NCBI GenBank assembly: GCA_040756085.1
Contig: JBFMAE010000361.1
Location: 1 to 10,328, forward strand
DNA from: JBFMAE01 sp040756085
GTDB lineage: Bacteria > Desulfobacterota > BSN033 > UBA1163
Direction of reading: 5' to 3'
DNA length: 10,328 nucleotides
The first letter of the stretch is position 1. Each line of letters opens with the position of its first letter. This document shows, in pieces, positions 1 to 6,001 of the stretch. The position numbers and the translations under genes are program-made. A model generated the notes under the pieces. The model did not search any database, was not told the DNA's origin, and saw only the letters and a list, made by a program, of their open reading frames with translations.

Positions 1-2
1 CA

Positions 3-599
3 AAGAGTGGAATCCAAGTTTTCAAGGCCGATGTATTCGATAATCGGGATGTAGATATGACCCCTCAATTGATCAAGATTCAAAAGGATGTCAAAGAAAA
101 GAACATTCAGGCAATGGTACTCTATGGCCCAGGTTTTGTTGCAGGGGTCATTGCAAAAAACATGAAGCAACTGGGAATGACCCTGCCTGTTGTAGGCAAT
201 CATGCCATGGCCATGCAACCTACCCTAGGCGTAGGCGGCGAGGCTGTGAACGGATTCGTATTTCCTTCTGGAAAGATTATTGTGAAGGATGAACTTGACG
301 ATAAGGATCCTCAGAAGAAGGTGATCATCGATTTTGCCAATCGGTTCAAAGCAAAATATAACCGAGAGCCGACTACATTTGCGGGGCATGCCTACGATGC
401 GATACACATCCTGTCCAATGCGTTAAGAACCTCTGGAGGAGATCGAGGAAAGTTGAGAGATGGGATTGAGAAGACCCGTAATTTCATAGGGATTGACGGG
501 ATATTTACCTTTTCTCCAAAAGATCATGACGGTTTGACAAAGGAAGCTCTGATCTGGGTTCTGATCAAAAATGTTCAGTTCACACTATTAAAAGAATAA
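3..599 (+). CDS. Branched-chain amino-acid ABC transporter substrate-binding protein, C-terminal part (cut by window edge)
   Basis: This is the C-terminal 198 residues of a periplasmic binding protein of the LivJ/LivK type (periplasmic binding protein fold I). Such proteins capture leucine, isoleucine, valine or related ligands and deliver them to the LivHM permease. The reading frame is open from base 3, upstream of the ATG at 57, so the true start and signal peptide lie outside the window and 57 is an internal Met. Family-typical segments are visible: the DMTPQLIKIQ stretch around the ATG at 57, a beta-strand and loop with AMVLYGPG, and FAGHAYDAIHIL near the C-terminus, which in this family belongs to the ligand-binding lobe hinge region. 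The stop is followed after 25 bp by livH, so the genes are probably co-transcribed. The ligand cannot be told from the sequence; amides, urea or aromatic acids are alternatives within this family. Confidence 0.88.
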   Translation, partial: KSGIQVFKADVFDNRDVDMTPQLIKIQKDVKEKNIQAMVLYGPGFVAGVIAKNMKQLGMTLPVVGNHAMAMQPTLGVGGEAVNGFVFPSGKIIVKDELDDKDPQKKVIIDFANRFKAKYNREPTTFAGHAYDAIHILSNALRTSGGDRGKLRDGIEKTRNFIGIDGIFTFSPKDHDGLTKEALIWVLIKNVQFTLLKE

Positions 600-624
600 G
601 CTTTAGGGCTGGCTCATAATCGAG

Positions 625-1506
625 ATGAACATTGATCAAATCATTCAAACCCTCATTTCCGGGTTGACGGGAGGAGCAGTATACTCCCTTGTGGCTTTGG
701 GGTTTGTTATTATTAACAAATCCTCCAACATCATTAACTTCGCCCAGGGCGAATTTGTCATGCTCGGTGGGGTAATCATGTTCTCCTTATTGGGAAAATT
801 CAAGATGCCCTATTTTGCGGCTGCTCTGTTAACAGTAGGCTTTGTCATAGTGATCGGGGCCTGTATGGAGAGATTGGTTATCAGACCCTTGAGAGAGACC
901 CCCCTCTTTATTAAAATCATGGCCACGCTCGGGATTTCAATCTTCATTCGGAATACCAGTATGCTCATCTGGGGGAGGGATCCGATCTCCTTCCCCCCGA
1001 TCTCTCAATCCCTCCAAATCTCTTTTTGGGGATTAATTTTCCCCACCCAAAGCCTCTGGGCATTGGGTTTAACCGGTCTACTCTTGATCGGGCTATTCTA
1101 CTTTTTCAAGTGCACGTTGTTTGGAAAGGCAATCCGAGCTTGTGCAGCAGACCCCCAAGCCGCAAGACTTTTCGGAATTGATCAGAATAAGATTGTGGAG
1201 TTCTCCTTCGGTTTGAGTGCAGGGATCGGCGGCCTTGCTGGTGTTTTCATCACACCCATTTTTTTTACCAGTTACAACGTAGGCATCATGCTGGGTTTAA
1301 AGGGATTCGTGGCCGCAGTCATCGGAGGTTGGGGAACAAGTACAGGAGCTGTAGCAGGAGGGCTTCTCTTGGGATTGTTGGAGGCTTTTGGCGTCAGTTT
1401 CATATCCTCCGGGTATAAAAATGCCATTGCTTTTTTGATCTTATTGTTCATTCTTTATTGGAAACCAACTGGTATTTTGCCTCTGCCAAAATGGGAAAGG
1501 GTTTAG
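625..1506 (+). CDS. livH: Branched-chain amino-acid ABC transporter permease LivH
   Basis: This is an inner-membrane permease of 293 residues, the usual LivH length, which forms the transport channel with LivM. It is strongly hydrophobic, with about eight predicted membrane segments. LivH hallmarks are visible: NIINFAQGEFVMLGG at residues 35-49, ATLGISIFIRN at 100-110, the cytoplasmic coupling loop GKAIRACAADPQAARLFGID at 167-186 that contacts the ATPases, and the Gly-rich GFVAAVIGGWG segment at 227-237 running into a second Gly-rich helix. The ATG at 625 is preceded only by a weak ribosome-binding sequence (TCGAG), so translation may depend on the upstream binding-protein gene 25 bp away. 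It overlaps the start of livM. The substrate specificity of the system is inferred from family only. Confidence 0.93.
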   Translation: MNIDQIIQTLISGLTGGAVYSLVALGFVIINKSSNIINFAQGEFVMLGGVIMFSLLGKFKMPYFAAALLTVGFVIVIGACMERLVIRPLRETPLFIKIMATLGISIFIRNTSMLIWGRDPISFPPISQSLQISFWGLIFPTQSLWALGLTGLLLIGLFYFFKCTLFGKAIRACAADPQAARLFGIDQNKIVEFSFGLSAGIGGLAGVFITPIFFTSYNVGIMLGLKGFVAAVIGGWGTSTGAVAGGLLLGLLEAFGVSFISSGYKNAIAFLILLFILYWKPTGILPLPKWERV

Positions 1507-2453
1507 CATTGCTCCAAAGGAAAGAACTGGTAATGGGGGTTGCCGTTTTAATCATTTTGCCATGGCTAAGCCCCAATTTGTATATTGTTAATATCATGGT
1601 CCTTTGGGCAATTTATTCCATTATTTCACTTGGTCTCAGCCTATTCTTCGGCTACGCGGGGCAGATTTCTTTAGGGCACGCCGCTTTCTTTGGAATCGGA
1701 GCCTATTCCACAGCCATATTGACCACGGATATCAACTTTCCTGCCTGGCCAGCTTTTGGCATCTCTGTGGCTTTTACTGCATTCATTGCTTTCTTGATCG
1801 GATTGCCTATTCTAAAGTTGAAAGAACACTTTTTAGCCTTAGCCACTCTTGGCTTTGGTGAAATTCTTTCTGTGGTCTTGAACGAAGCTCGTTTCATTAC
1901 ACATGGGACGACTGGCATCACAGATATTCCCTCTCTATCCATTGGAAGCTTTTCTTTTGATGGTTATATAAAAATGTACTACTTGGCTTGGTTTATCTTA
2001 ATGTCTTTATTATTTTTTTCCCATAAACTCATCCACTCCCGGGTAGGCCGTACCCTCTGTTCTCTTTCTACCAGCGAGGTGGCAGCATCTTGCCTTGGGA
2101 TCGATACTCAAAAATATAAATTGAATATCTTTATATTGAGCGCAGTTTATGCGGCCATCGCTGGCAACCTTTATGCTTTCTCCATTAATGCCGTCTCCCC
2201 TTCCACCTTCGACTTAAGTTTATCTATTCTTCTTATTATGATGGTCATCATCGGAGGACTGGGAAATTTATGGGGTGCAGTCATTGGTGCGGGAGTCTTA
2301 ACTTGGCTTTCCGAATTTCTTAGCTCCTATCAAGAATACAGCTTGACAATTTATGGTTTTCTGCTAATTATCTTACTCCTCTTCATGCCAAAAGGGGTTA
2401 TTGTTGGATCGAAGGATATCATAGGTAGGCTGAAAAGAAGCTGGCCCAATTAG
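1491..2453 (+). CDS. livM: Branched-chain amino-acid ABC transporter permease LivM
   Basis: This is the second membrane subunit of the LIV transporter, 320 residues from the ATG at 1491. LivM signatures are GYAGQISLGHAAFFGIGAY at residues 54-72, LALATLGFGEI at 116-125, the coupling loop GRTLCSLSTSEVAASCLGID at 186-205, the segment starting VIIGGLGNLWGAVIGAG at 252-268, and MPKGV near the C-terminus. The start is uncertain. The frame is open back to a TTG at 1458 inside livH, the ATG at 1491 overlaps the livH stop by 16 bp but has no clear Shine-Dalgarno, and the ATG at 1533 has AAGGAA about 10 bp upstream. The conserved part begins after 1533, so all three remain possible. The livG and livF ATPase genes, which commonly follow livM, are absent here because the convergent ribosomal operon begins about 285 bp downstream. 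Confidence 0.9.
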   Translation: MGKGLALLQRKELVMGVAVLIILPWLSPNLYIVNIMVLWAIYSIISLGLSLFFGYAGQISLGHAAFFGIGAYSTAILTTDINFPAWPAFGISVAFTAFIAFLIGLPILKLKEHFLALATLGFGEILSVVLNEARFITHGTTGITDIPSLSIGSFSFDGYIKMYYLAWFILMSLLFFSHKLIHSRVGRTLCSLSTSEVAASCLGIDTQKYKLNIFILSAVYAAIAGNLYAFSINAVSPSTFDLSLSILLIMMVIIGGLGNLWGAVIGAGVLTWLSEFLSSYQEYSLTIYGFLLIILLLFMPKGVIVGSKDIIGRLKRSWPN

Positions 2454-2650
2454 GTGACGAAAGATAAAGCAACATCAAAAGTAATCTTTCAATTAACACG
2501 GAGTTGCAAATCCTTCTGTGACCTCTCTGATCCTCTGAGTAAACGAAAAAAAATTAGTGGAAAGGCTTGGCGTAAATAATGGGTGGTTACAAGGAGTGGG
2601 ATACCCGGGCTTGTACGGTACGTATACTGGTCAAGGATTAATTTAAGTAA
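2454..2650. other. Convergent intergenic region between livM and rplQ
   Basis: No coding region, tRNA or clear promoter is visible here. A 7-bp inverted repeat (GAAAGAT at 2460-2466, ATCTTTC at 2483-2489) follows livM, but it has a 16-nt loop and no T-run, so it is a poor terminator. Bases 2494-2545 contain short phrases of the CACGGAG / CTGTGACCTCT / GATCCTCTGAG type. They look like a decayed copy of an intergenic repeat, but this is a visual impression only. The strand switch makes this a natural boundary between the two operons. Confidence 0.6.
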
Positions 2651-2691
2651 AAAAGTAAAAATAAAAGAGATTGCAATTTTGCAATCCCTTT
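2646..2691 (-). terminator. Rho-independent terminator of the spc-alpha operon after rplQ
   Basis: Read on the - strand, arms 2691-2679 (AAAGGGATTGCAA) and 2676-2664 (TTGCAATCTCTTT) pair over 13 positions with one G-U wobble. The innermost pairs may open to form the loop. The hairpin is followed by a T-rich tract (TTTTATTTTTACTTTTTT, 2666-2649, overlapping the base of the stem). It lies about 47 bp beyond the rplQ stop. On the + strand the same stem has an A-C mismatch and a poor T-run, so it mainly serves the - strand operon but could weakly stop livM transcripts too. Confidence 0.85.
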
Positions 2692-2737
2692 ATAAGAAGT
2701 GGATTAACAAATAAAAGATTTTTATTTACTCTTTTCT

Positions 2738-3304
2738 TTAGAAGGTTTTTTCTTTGTTTTCTCTTTCTTTCTTTCCCTTGGGGGCTTCTTTTTCTTCTTT
2801 TTTCACCTTCTTTTCTTTCTTCTCTTTTCCTTTTGTCTTTTCTTTATCCTTTTCTTGCTTTTCACCCTTTTCTTTCTTTTTGGGAGTTACTTTTTCAAGG
2901 ACTTCTTTGGCTTTCTTAAGCGCCGATTTCTTTTTCTCCTCGGGTGCTGTATAAGTAACCAATTCGACGAGGGAGAGGGGAGCTGCATCCCCCTGCCGCC
3001 ACCCCATTTTATAGATCCGGGTATAGCCTCCCTCCCGGTCTTTCAACTTGGGGGCAATTTCATCAAAGAGTTTCTTAACGATCCCCTTGTCTCGAAGAAA
3101 GGCAAAGGCCCGCCTTCGGGCATGAAGGGTATTTTTCTTTGCCAACGTGATGATCTTGTCTGCCCAACGCCGGAGCTCTTTTCCCTTCGCCAGAGTAGTT
3201 CTTATCCGTTCATGTTGAAGCAATGAAACGAGCATATTACGGAACATCAACTCCCGGTGTTGAGTGTGGCGACTAAATTTCCTGCCAGCGACACGATGCC
3301 TCAT
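2738..3304 (-). CDS. rplQ: 50S ribosomal protein L17 with long Lys/Glu-rich C-terminal extension
   Basis: This protein of the large ribosomal subunit lies near the polypeptide exit tunnel and is the last gene of the alpha operon. Residues 1-118 are a canonical L17, beginning MRHRVAGRKFSRHTQHRELM, with LLQHERIRTTLAKGKELR at 28-45 and EGGYTRIYKMGWRQGDAAPL at 91-110, ending at LVELVTY. A 70-residue tail (119-188) follows, of low complexity with about 29 Lys and 16 Glu and probably disordered or helical and highly charged. L17 is usually about 115-130 residues, so this tail is clearly extra. The start ATG is preceded by AGGAGGG, and only 9 bp separate it from the rpoA stop, so the two genes are probably translationally coupled. 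The tail coding strand is almost all purine. Confidence 0.96.
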   Translation of the reverse strand: MRHRVAGRKFSRHTQHRELMFRNMLVSLLQHERIRTTLAKGKELRRWADKIITLAKKNTLHARRRAFAFLRDKGIVKKLFDEIAPKLKDREGGYTRIYKMGWRQGDAAPLSLVELVTYTAPEEKKKSALKKAKEVLEKVTPKKKEKGEKQEKDKEKTKGKEKKEKKVKKEEKEAPKGKKERENKEKTF

Positions 3305-3313
3305 CCATCCCTC

Positions 3314-4336
3314 CTATCCAATCGCTCCTGATTCGATCTCCTCCTTGGTTGTCTTGGGAGGCCAATTCTCCAACCTCATCCCTAAGCCGAGTCCCATCTC
3401 GGCCAAGATTTCCTTGATCTCGTTGAGGGATTTACGACCAAAATTCTTGGTGGCCAGGATTTCTGCTTCTGTCTTTTGAACCAAATCTCCGATCAGCTTG
3501 ATGTTCGCATGTTTCAAACAGTTGGCAGACCGGACAGAGAGCTCCAACTCATCCACGCTCCGGAAGAGATTTTCGTTCAATGTTTCTCTCTCTTCTCGAT
3601 CTCCAAAAATCGTCATTTCTTCCTCTTCCTCTTCCTCAAAAATGATGAAAATGGATAGTTGGTCTTTTAGAATCTTTGCTGCACGCGCAACGGCCTCCTC
3701 CGGATTCAAACTTCCATCCGTCCAGACCTCCAGGGTCAGCTTGTCATAATCCGTGATCTGCCCTACCCTGGCATTGGTGACGGTGTAGTTCACCTTCTTA
3801 ATCGGTGAGAAGATGGTATCGATGGGGAGAGTTCCGATCGGCTGATTTTCCTCCTTGTTCCGCTCCGCGGGAACATAACCCCTTCCCAACTTAACGACCA
3901 TTTCCATGGAGAGTTTACTGTCTCTGGAAAGCGTGGCGATGTGATGATCCGGGTTAAGTATTTCCACCGCATCGCCCGCCTGGATATCTCCCGCCTTGAG
4001 GATTTTGGGACCTTCCGTCTTCACTCGAATCGTTTTTGGGCCCTCGGTATGAAGTTTCAGCCTCACCTCTTTGAGATTGAGGATAATCTCTGTGACATCC
4101 TCTTTGACCCCCGGGATGGTGGAAAATTCGTGAAGCACCCCATCAATTTTTACCGATGTGATCGCTGCCCCTTGCAGGGAAGAAAGGAGAATGCGTCGAA
4201 GAGAATTTCCGATCGTGATCCCAAAACCCCTTTCAAAAGGCTCCGCGGTGAACTTCCCGTAAAAGGGGGTTAATGTTTCTTTTTCCACTTCCAACCGTTT
4301 GGGTCGAATGAGGTCTTTCGAGCTTTTTTGATACAT
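3314..4336 (-). CDS. rpoA: DNA-directed RNA polymerase subunit alpha
   Basis: The alpha subunit dimerises to start RNA polymerase assembly, and its C-terminal domain contacts UP elements and activators. I chose the ATG at 4336 (340 residues, MYQKSSKDLIRPKRLEVEKE) because GGGGAGG lies just upstream (4341-4347). A longer frame from 4396 would add 20 unconserved residues. The N-terminal domain carries ERGFGITIGNSLRRILLSSL, the conserved assembly segment. A flexible linker with seven consecutive Glu (coding bases near 3615-3635) leads to the C-terminal domain, where ELSVRSANCLKHANIKLIGD matches the DNA-binding helix and includes the Arg equivalent to E. coli R265. GLGLGMRLENWPP follows near the end. 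The gene sits between rpsD and rplQ, the classical alpha-operon order. No defects are seen. Confidence 0.97.
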   Translation of the reverse strand: MYQKSSKDLIRPKRLEVEKETLTPFYGKFTAEPFERGFGITIGNSLRRILLSSLQGAAITSVKIDGVLHEFSTIPGVKEDVTEIILNLKEVRLKLHTEGPKTIRVKTEGPKILKAGDIQAGDAVEILNPDHHIATLSRDSKLSMEMVVKLGRGYVPAERNKEENQPIGTLPIDTIFSPIKKVNYTVTNARVGQITDYDKLTLEVWTDGSLNPEEAVARAAKILKDQLSIFIIFEEEEEEEMTIFGDREERETLNENLFRSVDELELSVRSANCLKHANIKLIGDLVQKTEAEILATKNFGRKSLNEIKEILAEMGLGLGMRLENWPPKTTKEEIESGAIG

Positions 4337-4474
4337 ATTGCCTCCCCTGAAGGTTAACCCCGTTGTTGTAAGACTATCGATATCCGAAATGAACAAACTT
4401 TTTTAAATCTTGAATGACCCCTGTTTCTTTGATCGATAGGTTATCTTAATGACGGGGTAAAGGGTTTGAACTCC
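4337..4474. other. rpsD-rpoA spacer with a distant inverted repeat
   Basis: This is a 138-bp non-coding spacer inside the alpha operon. An exact 8-bp inverted repeat, CTATCGAT at 4374-4381 and ATCGATAG at 4432-4439, encloses 50 bp and could fold in the rpoA leader. No convincing promoter hexamer pair was found, and no T-run marks a terminator. The proximal 10 bp hold the rpoA Shine-Dalgarno. A regulatory role is possible but not shown. Confidence 0.4.
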
Positions 4475-5101
4475 TTATTTTGAATACAACTCAACAATCA
4501 ACTTCTCCTGTATCGGGATGGTGATATCCTCCCGTGCCGGCAAGGCCTTCACATTCCCCTTCATCTTTTCCTTATCCAATTCCAGCCATTGAGGAACGCC
4601 TCGCCGGGCCACCCCTTCCAAAGCCTCTAAGATGCGGACGACCTTCTTACTCTTCTCCCGCAGCTCAATGACATCGCCTGGTTTGACGAGATAGGAGGGA
4701 ATGTTCACCTTGGACTGGTTGACCAGGAAGTGACTGTGTTTTACAAGCTGGCGCGCTTCATTTCTCGAATTGGCAAAACCCAGTCGGTAAACCGTGTTGT
4801 CCAATCTCCGTTCCAGAAGCGAGAGGAGGATTTCCCCGGTGATGCCTTTCTGCCGGTCTGCCTCTTTGAAGGTGTTGCGGAACTGGTTTTCCAAGATCCC
4901 ATACAGCCTTTTGACCTTCTGCTTTTCGCGCATCTGGGCCCCATAGTCTGAGAACTTTTTTCGACTCTGACCATGCTGCCCAGGAGGATAATTCCTCCGT
5001 TCGATGGCGCACTTCTCCGTATAGCACCTCTCCCCCTTGAGAAAGAGTTTGAGATTTTCTCTCCGACACAACCGACAAACCGATTTCGTGTATCTCGCCA
5101 A
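4475..5101 (-). CDS. rpsD: 30S ribosomal protein S4 (TTG start)
   Basis: S4 is a primary 16S rRNA-binding protein that nucleates assembly of the small-subunit body and, in E. coli and some other bacteria, represses its own operon by binding the mRNA. The product is 208 residues, the usual length. A four-Cys zinc-binding motif is present at C9-X2-C12-X13-C26-X4-C31, the C+ form. The NYPPGQHGQ segment lies at about 38-46, and the S4 RNA-binding domain at about 97-160 contains RLDNTVYRLGFANSRNEARQ. The start codon is TTG, not ATG. It is fixed by AGGAGG at 5108-5113, six bases upstream, and by the conserved MARYTKSVCR N-terminus. A promoter-like site and a hairpin lie directly upstream (see separate entries). 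Confidence 0.97.
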   Translation of the reverse strand: MARYTKSVCRLCRRENLKLFLKGERCYTEKCAIERRNYPPGQHGQSRKKFSDYGAQMREKQKVKRLYGILENQFRNTFKEADRQKGITGEILLSLLERRLDNTVYRLGFANSRNEARQLVKHSHFLVNQSKVNIPSYLVKPGDVIELREKSKKVVRILEALEGVARRGVPQWLELDKEKMKGNVKALPAREDITIPIQEKLIVELYSK

Positions 5102-5113
5102 TGCTAACCTCCT

Positions 5114-5130
5114 GTTTAACTAAGTTAAAC
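5114..5130 (-). promoter_or_regulatory. Hairpin abutting the rpsD Shine-Dalgarno
   Basis: A perfect 7-bp inverted repeat, GTTTAAC and GTTAAAC separated by three bases, ends immediately next to the AGGAGG of rpsD (5108-5113). In the mRNA it would form a small stem adjacent to the ribosome-binding site. In DNA it is also a plausible operator-like palindrome just downstream of the predicted -10. Its position suggests control of rpsD translation or transcription, but no factor can be named. Confidence 0.45.
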
Positions 5131-5141
5131 TGATTACAAAG

Positions 5142-5170
5142 ATTAAAATACTACTCGTTTTACCTGACAA
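5142..5170 (-). promoter_or_regulatory. Predicted sigma70-type promoter upstream of rpsD
   Basis: On the - strand TTGTCA (5170-5165) and TTTAAT (5147-5142) each match five of six bases of the -35 and -10 consensus, with an optimal 17-bp spacer. Transcription would start near 5135, giving a leader of about 34 nt that includes the 5114-5130 hairpin. A perfect TATAAT also occurs on the same strand at 5194-5189, but it lacks a -35 partner. Either would give the rpsD-rpoA-rplQ genes extra transcription independent of the main spc promoter. Confidence 0.55.
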
Positions 5171-5221
5171 CTTTTATTACAGCACCCAATTATACGTTTC
5201 GTAATTGAATCTTTCTTTTCC

Positions 5222-5253
5222 ATCTGTGTAATTTAGGCCTGAATCAGTGTAAT
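5222..5253. repeat. Pair of 11-bp direct repeats in the rpsK-rpsD spacer
   Basis: ATCTGTGTAAT (5222-5232) and ATCAGTGTAAT (5243-5253) match at ten of eleven bases with a 21-bp period, equal to two helical turns. They sit just past the rpsK stop. The phrase resembles ATTACACAGATTACACTGA-type intergenic repeats that I recall from environmental genomes. It may be a remnant of one, and no function is assigned. Confidence 0.4.
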
Positions 5254-5262
5254 CAGACATCG

Positions 5263-5652
5263 TCATACCCTTCTCCGTTTAGGAGGGCGACATCCGTTGT
5301 GGGGAATAGGTGTGACATCCTTGATGAGGTGCACCCTCAGGCCGGCCGCTTGAAGAGATCGCAGAGCAGATTCTCTCCCCGCTCCTGGACCCTTGACATA
5401 GACATCGATGGATCGAACGCCATGCTCCATCGCCTTTTTTGCAGCATTCTCCGCTGCCAGTTGAGCAGCAAAAGGGGTACTTTTTCTGGAGCCTTTGAAG
5501 CCCTGTGTGCCAGCACTGGACCAGGTGATCACATTTCCCTCTTGATCGGTGATGGTGATAATGGTGTTGTTGAACGTCGACTGGATATGTGCAATCCCCA
5601 TCTGAATATTCTTCTTAACCTTCTTTTTCTTTATTCCCTGCCCCTTGGGCAT
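5263..5652 (-). CDS. rpsK: 30S ribosomal protein S11
   Basis: S11 lies on the 30S platform, binds 16S rRNA near the E site and contacts the mRNA path. The product is 129 residues, the normal length. The basic N-terminus (KKKKVKKN) is followed by GIAHIQSTFNNTIITITD at about 19-36, the conserved segment with GFKGSRKSTPFAAQLAAE at about 51-68, GPGAGRESALRSL at about 88-100, and the hallmark C-terminal VTPIPHNGCRPPKRRRV. The ATG at 5652 has AGGAGG at 5657-5662. It lies between rpsM and rpsD as in the E. coli alpha operon, but with unusually long spacers on both sides: 349 bp upstream and 161 bp downstream. Confidence 0.97.
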   Translation of the reverse strand: MPKGQGIKKKKVKKNIQMGIAHIQSTFNNTIITITDQEGNVITWSSAGTQGFKGSRKSTPFAAQLAAENAAKKAMEHGVRSIDVYVKGPGAGRESALRSLQAAGLRVHLIKDVTPIPHNGCRPPKRRRV

Positions 5653-5701
5653 ATCTCCTCCTTTACCCTTTTAGAAAGGAAATCTCTTCGTGTTTCAAAT
5701 C

Positions 5702-5755
5702 CGAAATCCCTGCCTGCGCCTGCCTGCGATAGGCAGGGCAGGCAGGCGAATTTCG
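5702..5755. repeat. Large CCTGCC-type palindrome (hairpin) upstream of rpsK
   Basis: Nested arms pair almost throughout: CGAAAT (5702-5707) with ATTTCG (5750-5755), CCTGCCTGC (5709-5717) with GCAGGCAGG (5738-5746), and CCTGCCT (5719-5725) with AGGCAGG (5731-5737). That gives 22 bp of stem with small bulges and a five-base loop. It has no T-run, so it is not an intrinsic terminator. It shares the CCTGCCT/AGGCAGG core with 5942-5961 and 6812-6830, which marks a repeat family. Confidence 0.75.
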
Positions 5756-5764
5756 AAACTTTCA

Positions 5765-5859
5765 CCCTGTTAAGCAATTCTGTTAGAAATTGATGCCCCA
5801 CTCTTCCGGAAAAGTCGTAAAATCAAACCAGAACCGAGTCGCCTGAGTACTTAACAGGG
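5765..5859. repeat. 75-bp segment bounded by 10-bp perfect inverted repeats
   Basis: CCCTGTTAAG at 5765-5774 and CTTAACAGGG at 5850-5859 are exact reverse complements flanking 75 bp of unique-looking DNA. The geometry recalls a miniature inverted-repeat element or a stem with a large loop. No target-site duplication is obvious next to the ends, and no transposase is present, so the mobile-element reading is tentative. Confidence 0.4.
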
Positions 5860-5941
5860 CAGGCAAATTCAATATTCTAATTTTCCAAATTCTAAACTCT
5901 TCGTTTGGATCATTCGTATTTTGGAATTCGTGCTTGTTTCG

Positions 5942-5961
5942 CCTGCCTGCCGGTAGGCAGG
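5942..5961. repeat. CCTGCC-type 20-bp palindrome in the rpsM-rpsK spacer
   Basis: CCTGCCT (5942-5948) and AGGCAGG (5955-5961) flank GCCGGT, forming a 20-bp near-perfect palindrome with one mismatched pair. It is the simplest copy of the core shared with 5702-5755 and 6812-6830. AT-rich phrases flank it on both sides. Confidence 0.7.
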
Positions 5962-6001
5962 GATTTTCGTGCTTCGAATTTAGGATTTGATCCACCTTGA
6001 C

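Larger units (their letters stand above)
5653..6001. other. 349-bp repeat-filled spacer between rpsM and rpsK
   Basis: This spacer holds no credible gene. From right to left it carries: an AATTCGAAGC / CACGAA-type phrase with a CCTGCC palindrome at 5942-5961; AT-rich short repeats (5862-5935); a 75-bp segment flanked by 10-bp inverted repeats (5765-5859); and a large hairpin at 5702-5755. The two ends share an exact 12-bp inverted repeat (5704-5715 and 5955-5966), so the whole block can be read as one imperfect inverted-repeat element. The rpsK Shine-Dalgarno is at 5657-5662. A 70-codon open frame across it is an artefact of translating repeats. Confidence 0.65.

Noticed and set aside
2460..2489. 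Inverted repeat GAAAGAT...ATCTTTC after livM as a livM terminator
   Set aside because: The 7-bp AT-rich stem with a 16-nt loop and no following T-run would not terminate efficiently.
2560..2640. Possible tRNA-like or small RNA segment with GTACGGTACGTATAC and CCCGGG
   Set aside because: No acceptor stem, T-loop GTTCGA or anticodon arm could be assembled; only short chance palindromes are present.
5189..5194. Perfect TATAAT on the - strand upstream of rpsD
   Set aside because: No acceptable -35 element at 16-18 bp and no extended -10 TG, so the 5142-5170 pair is the better promoter candidate.
5783..5995. 70-codon open frame on the - strand in the rpsM-rpsK spacer, containing the residues NPCLPAGRR
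   Set aside because: It is translated repeat DNA: the CLPAGR phrase comes from the CCTGCC palindrome, it lacks a convincing ribosome-binding site, and it spans several nested repeats.
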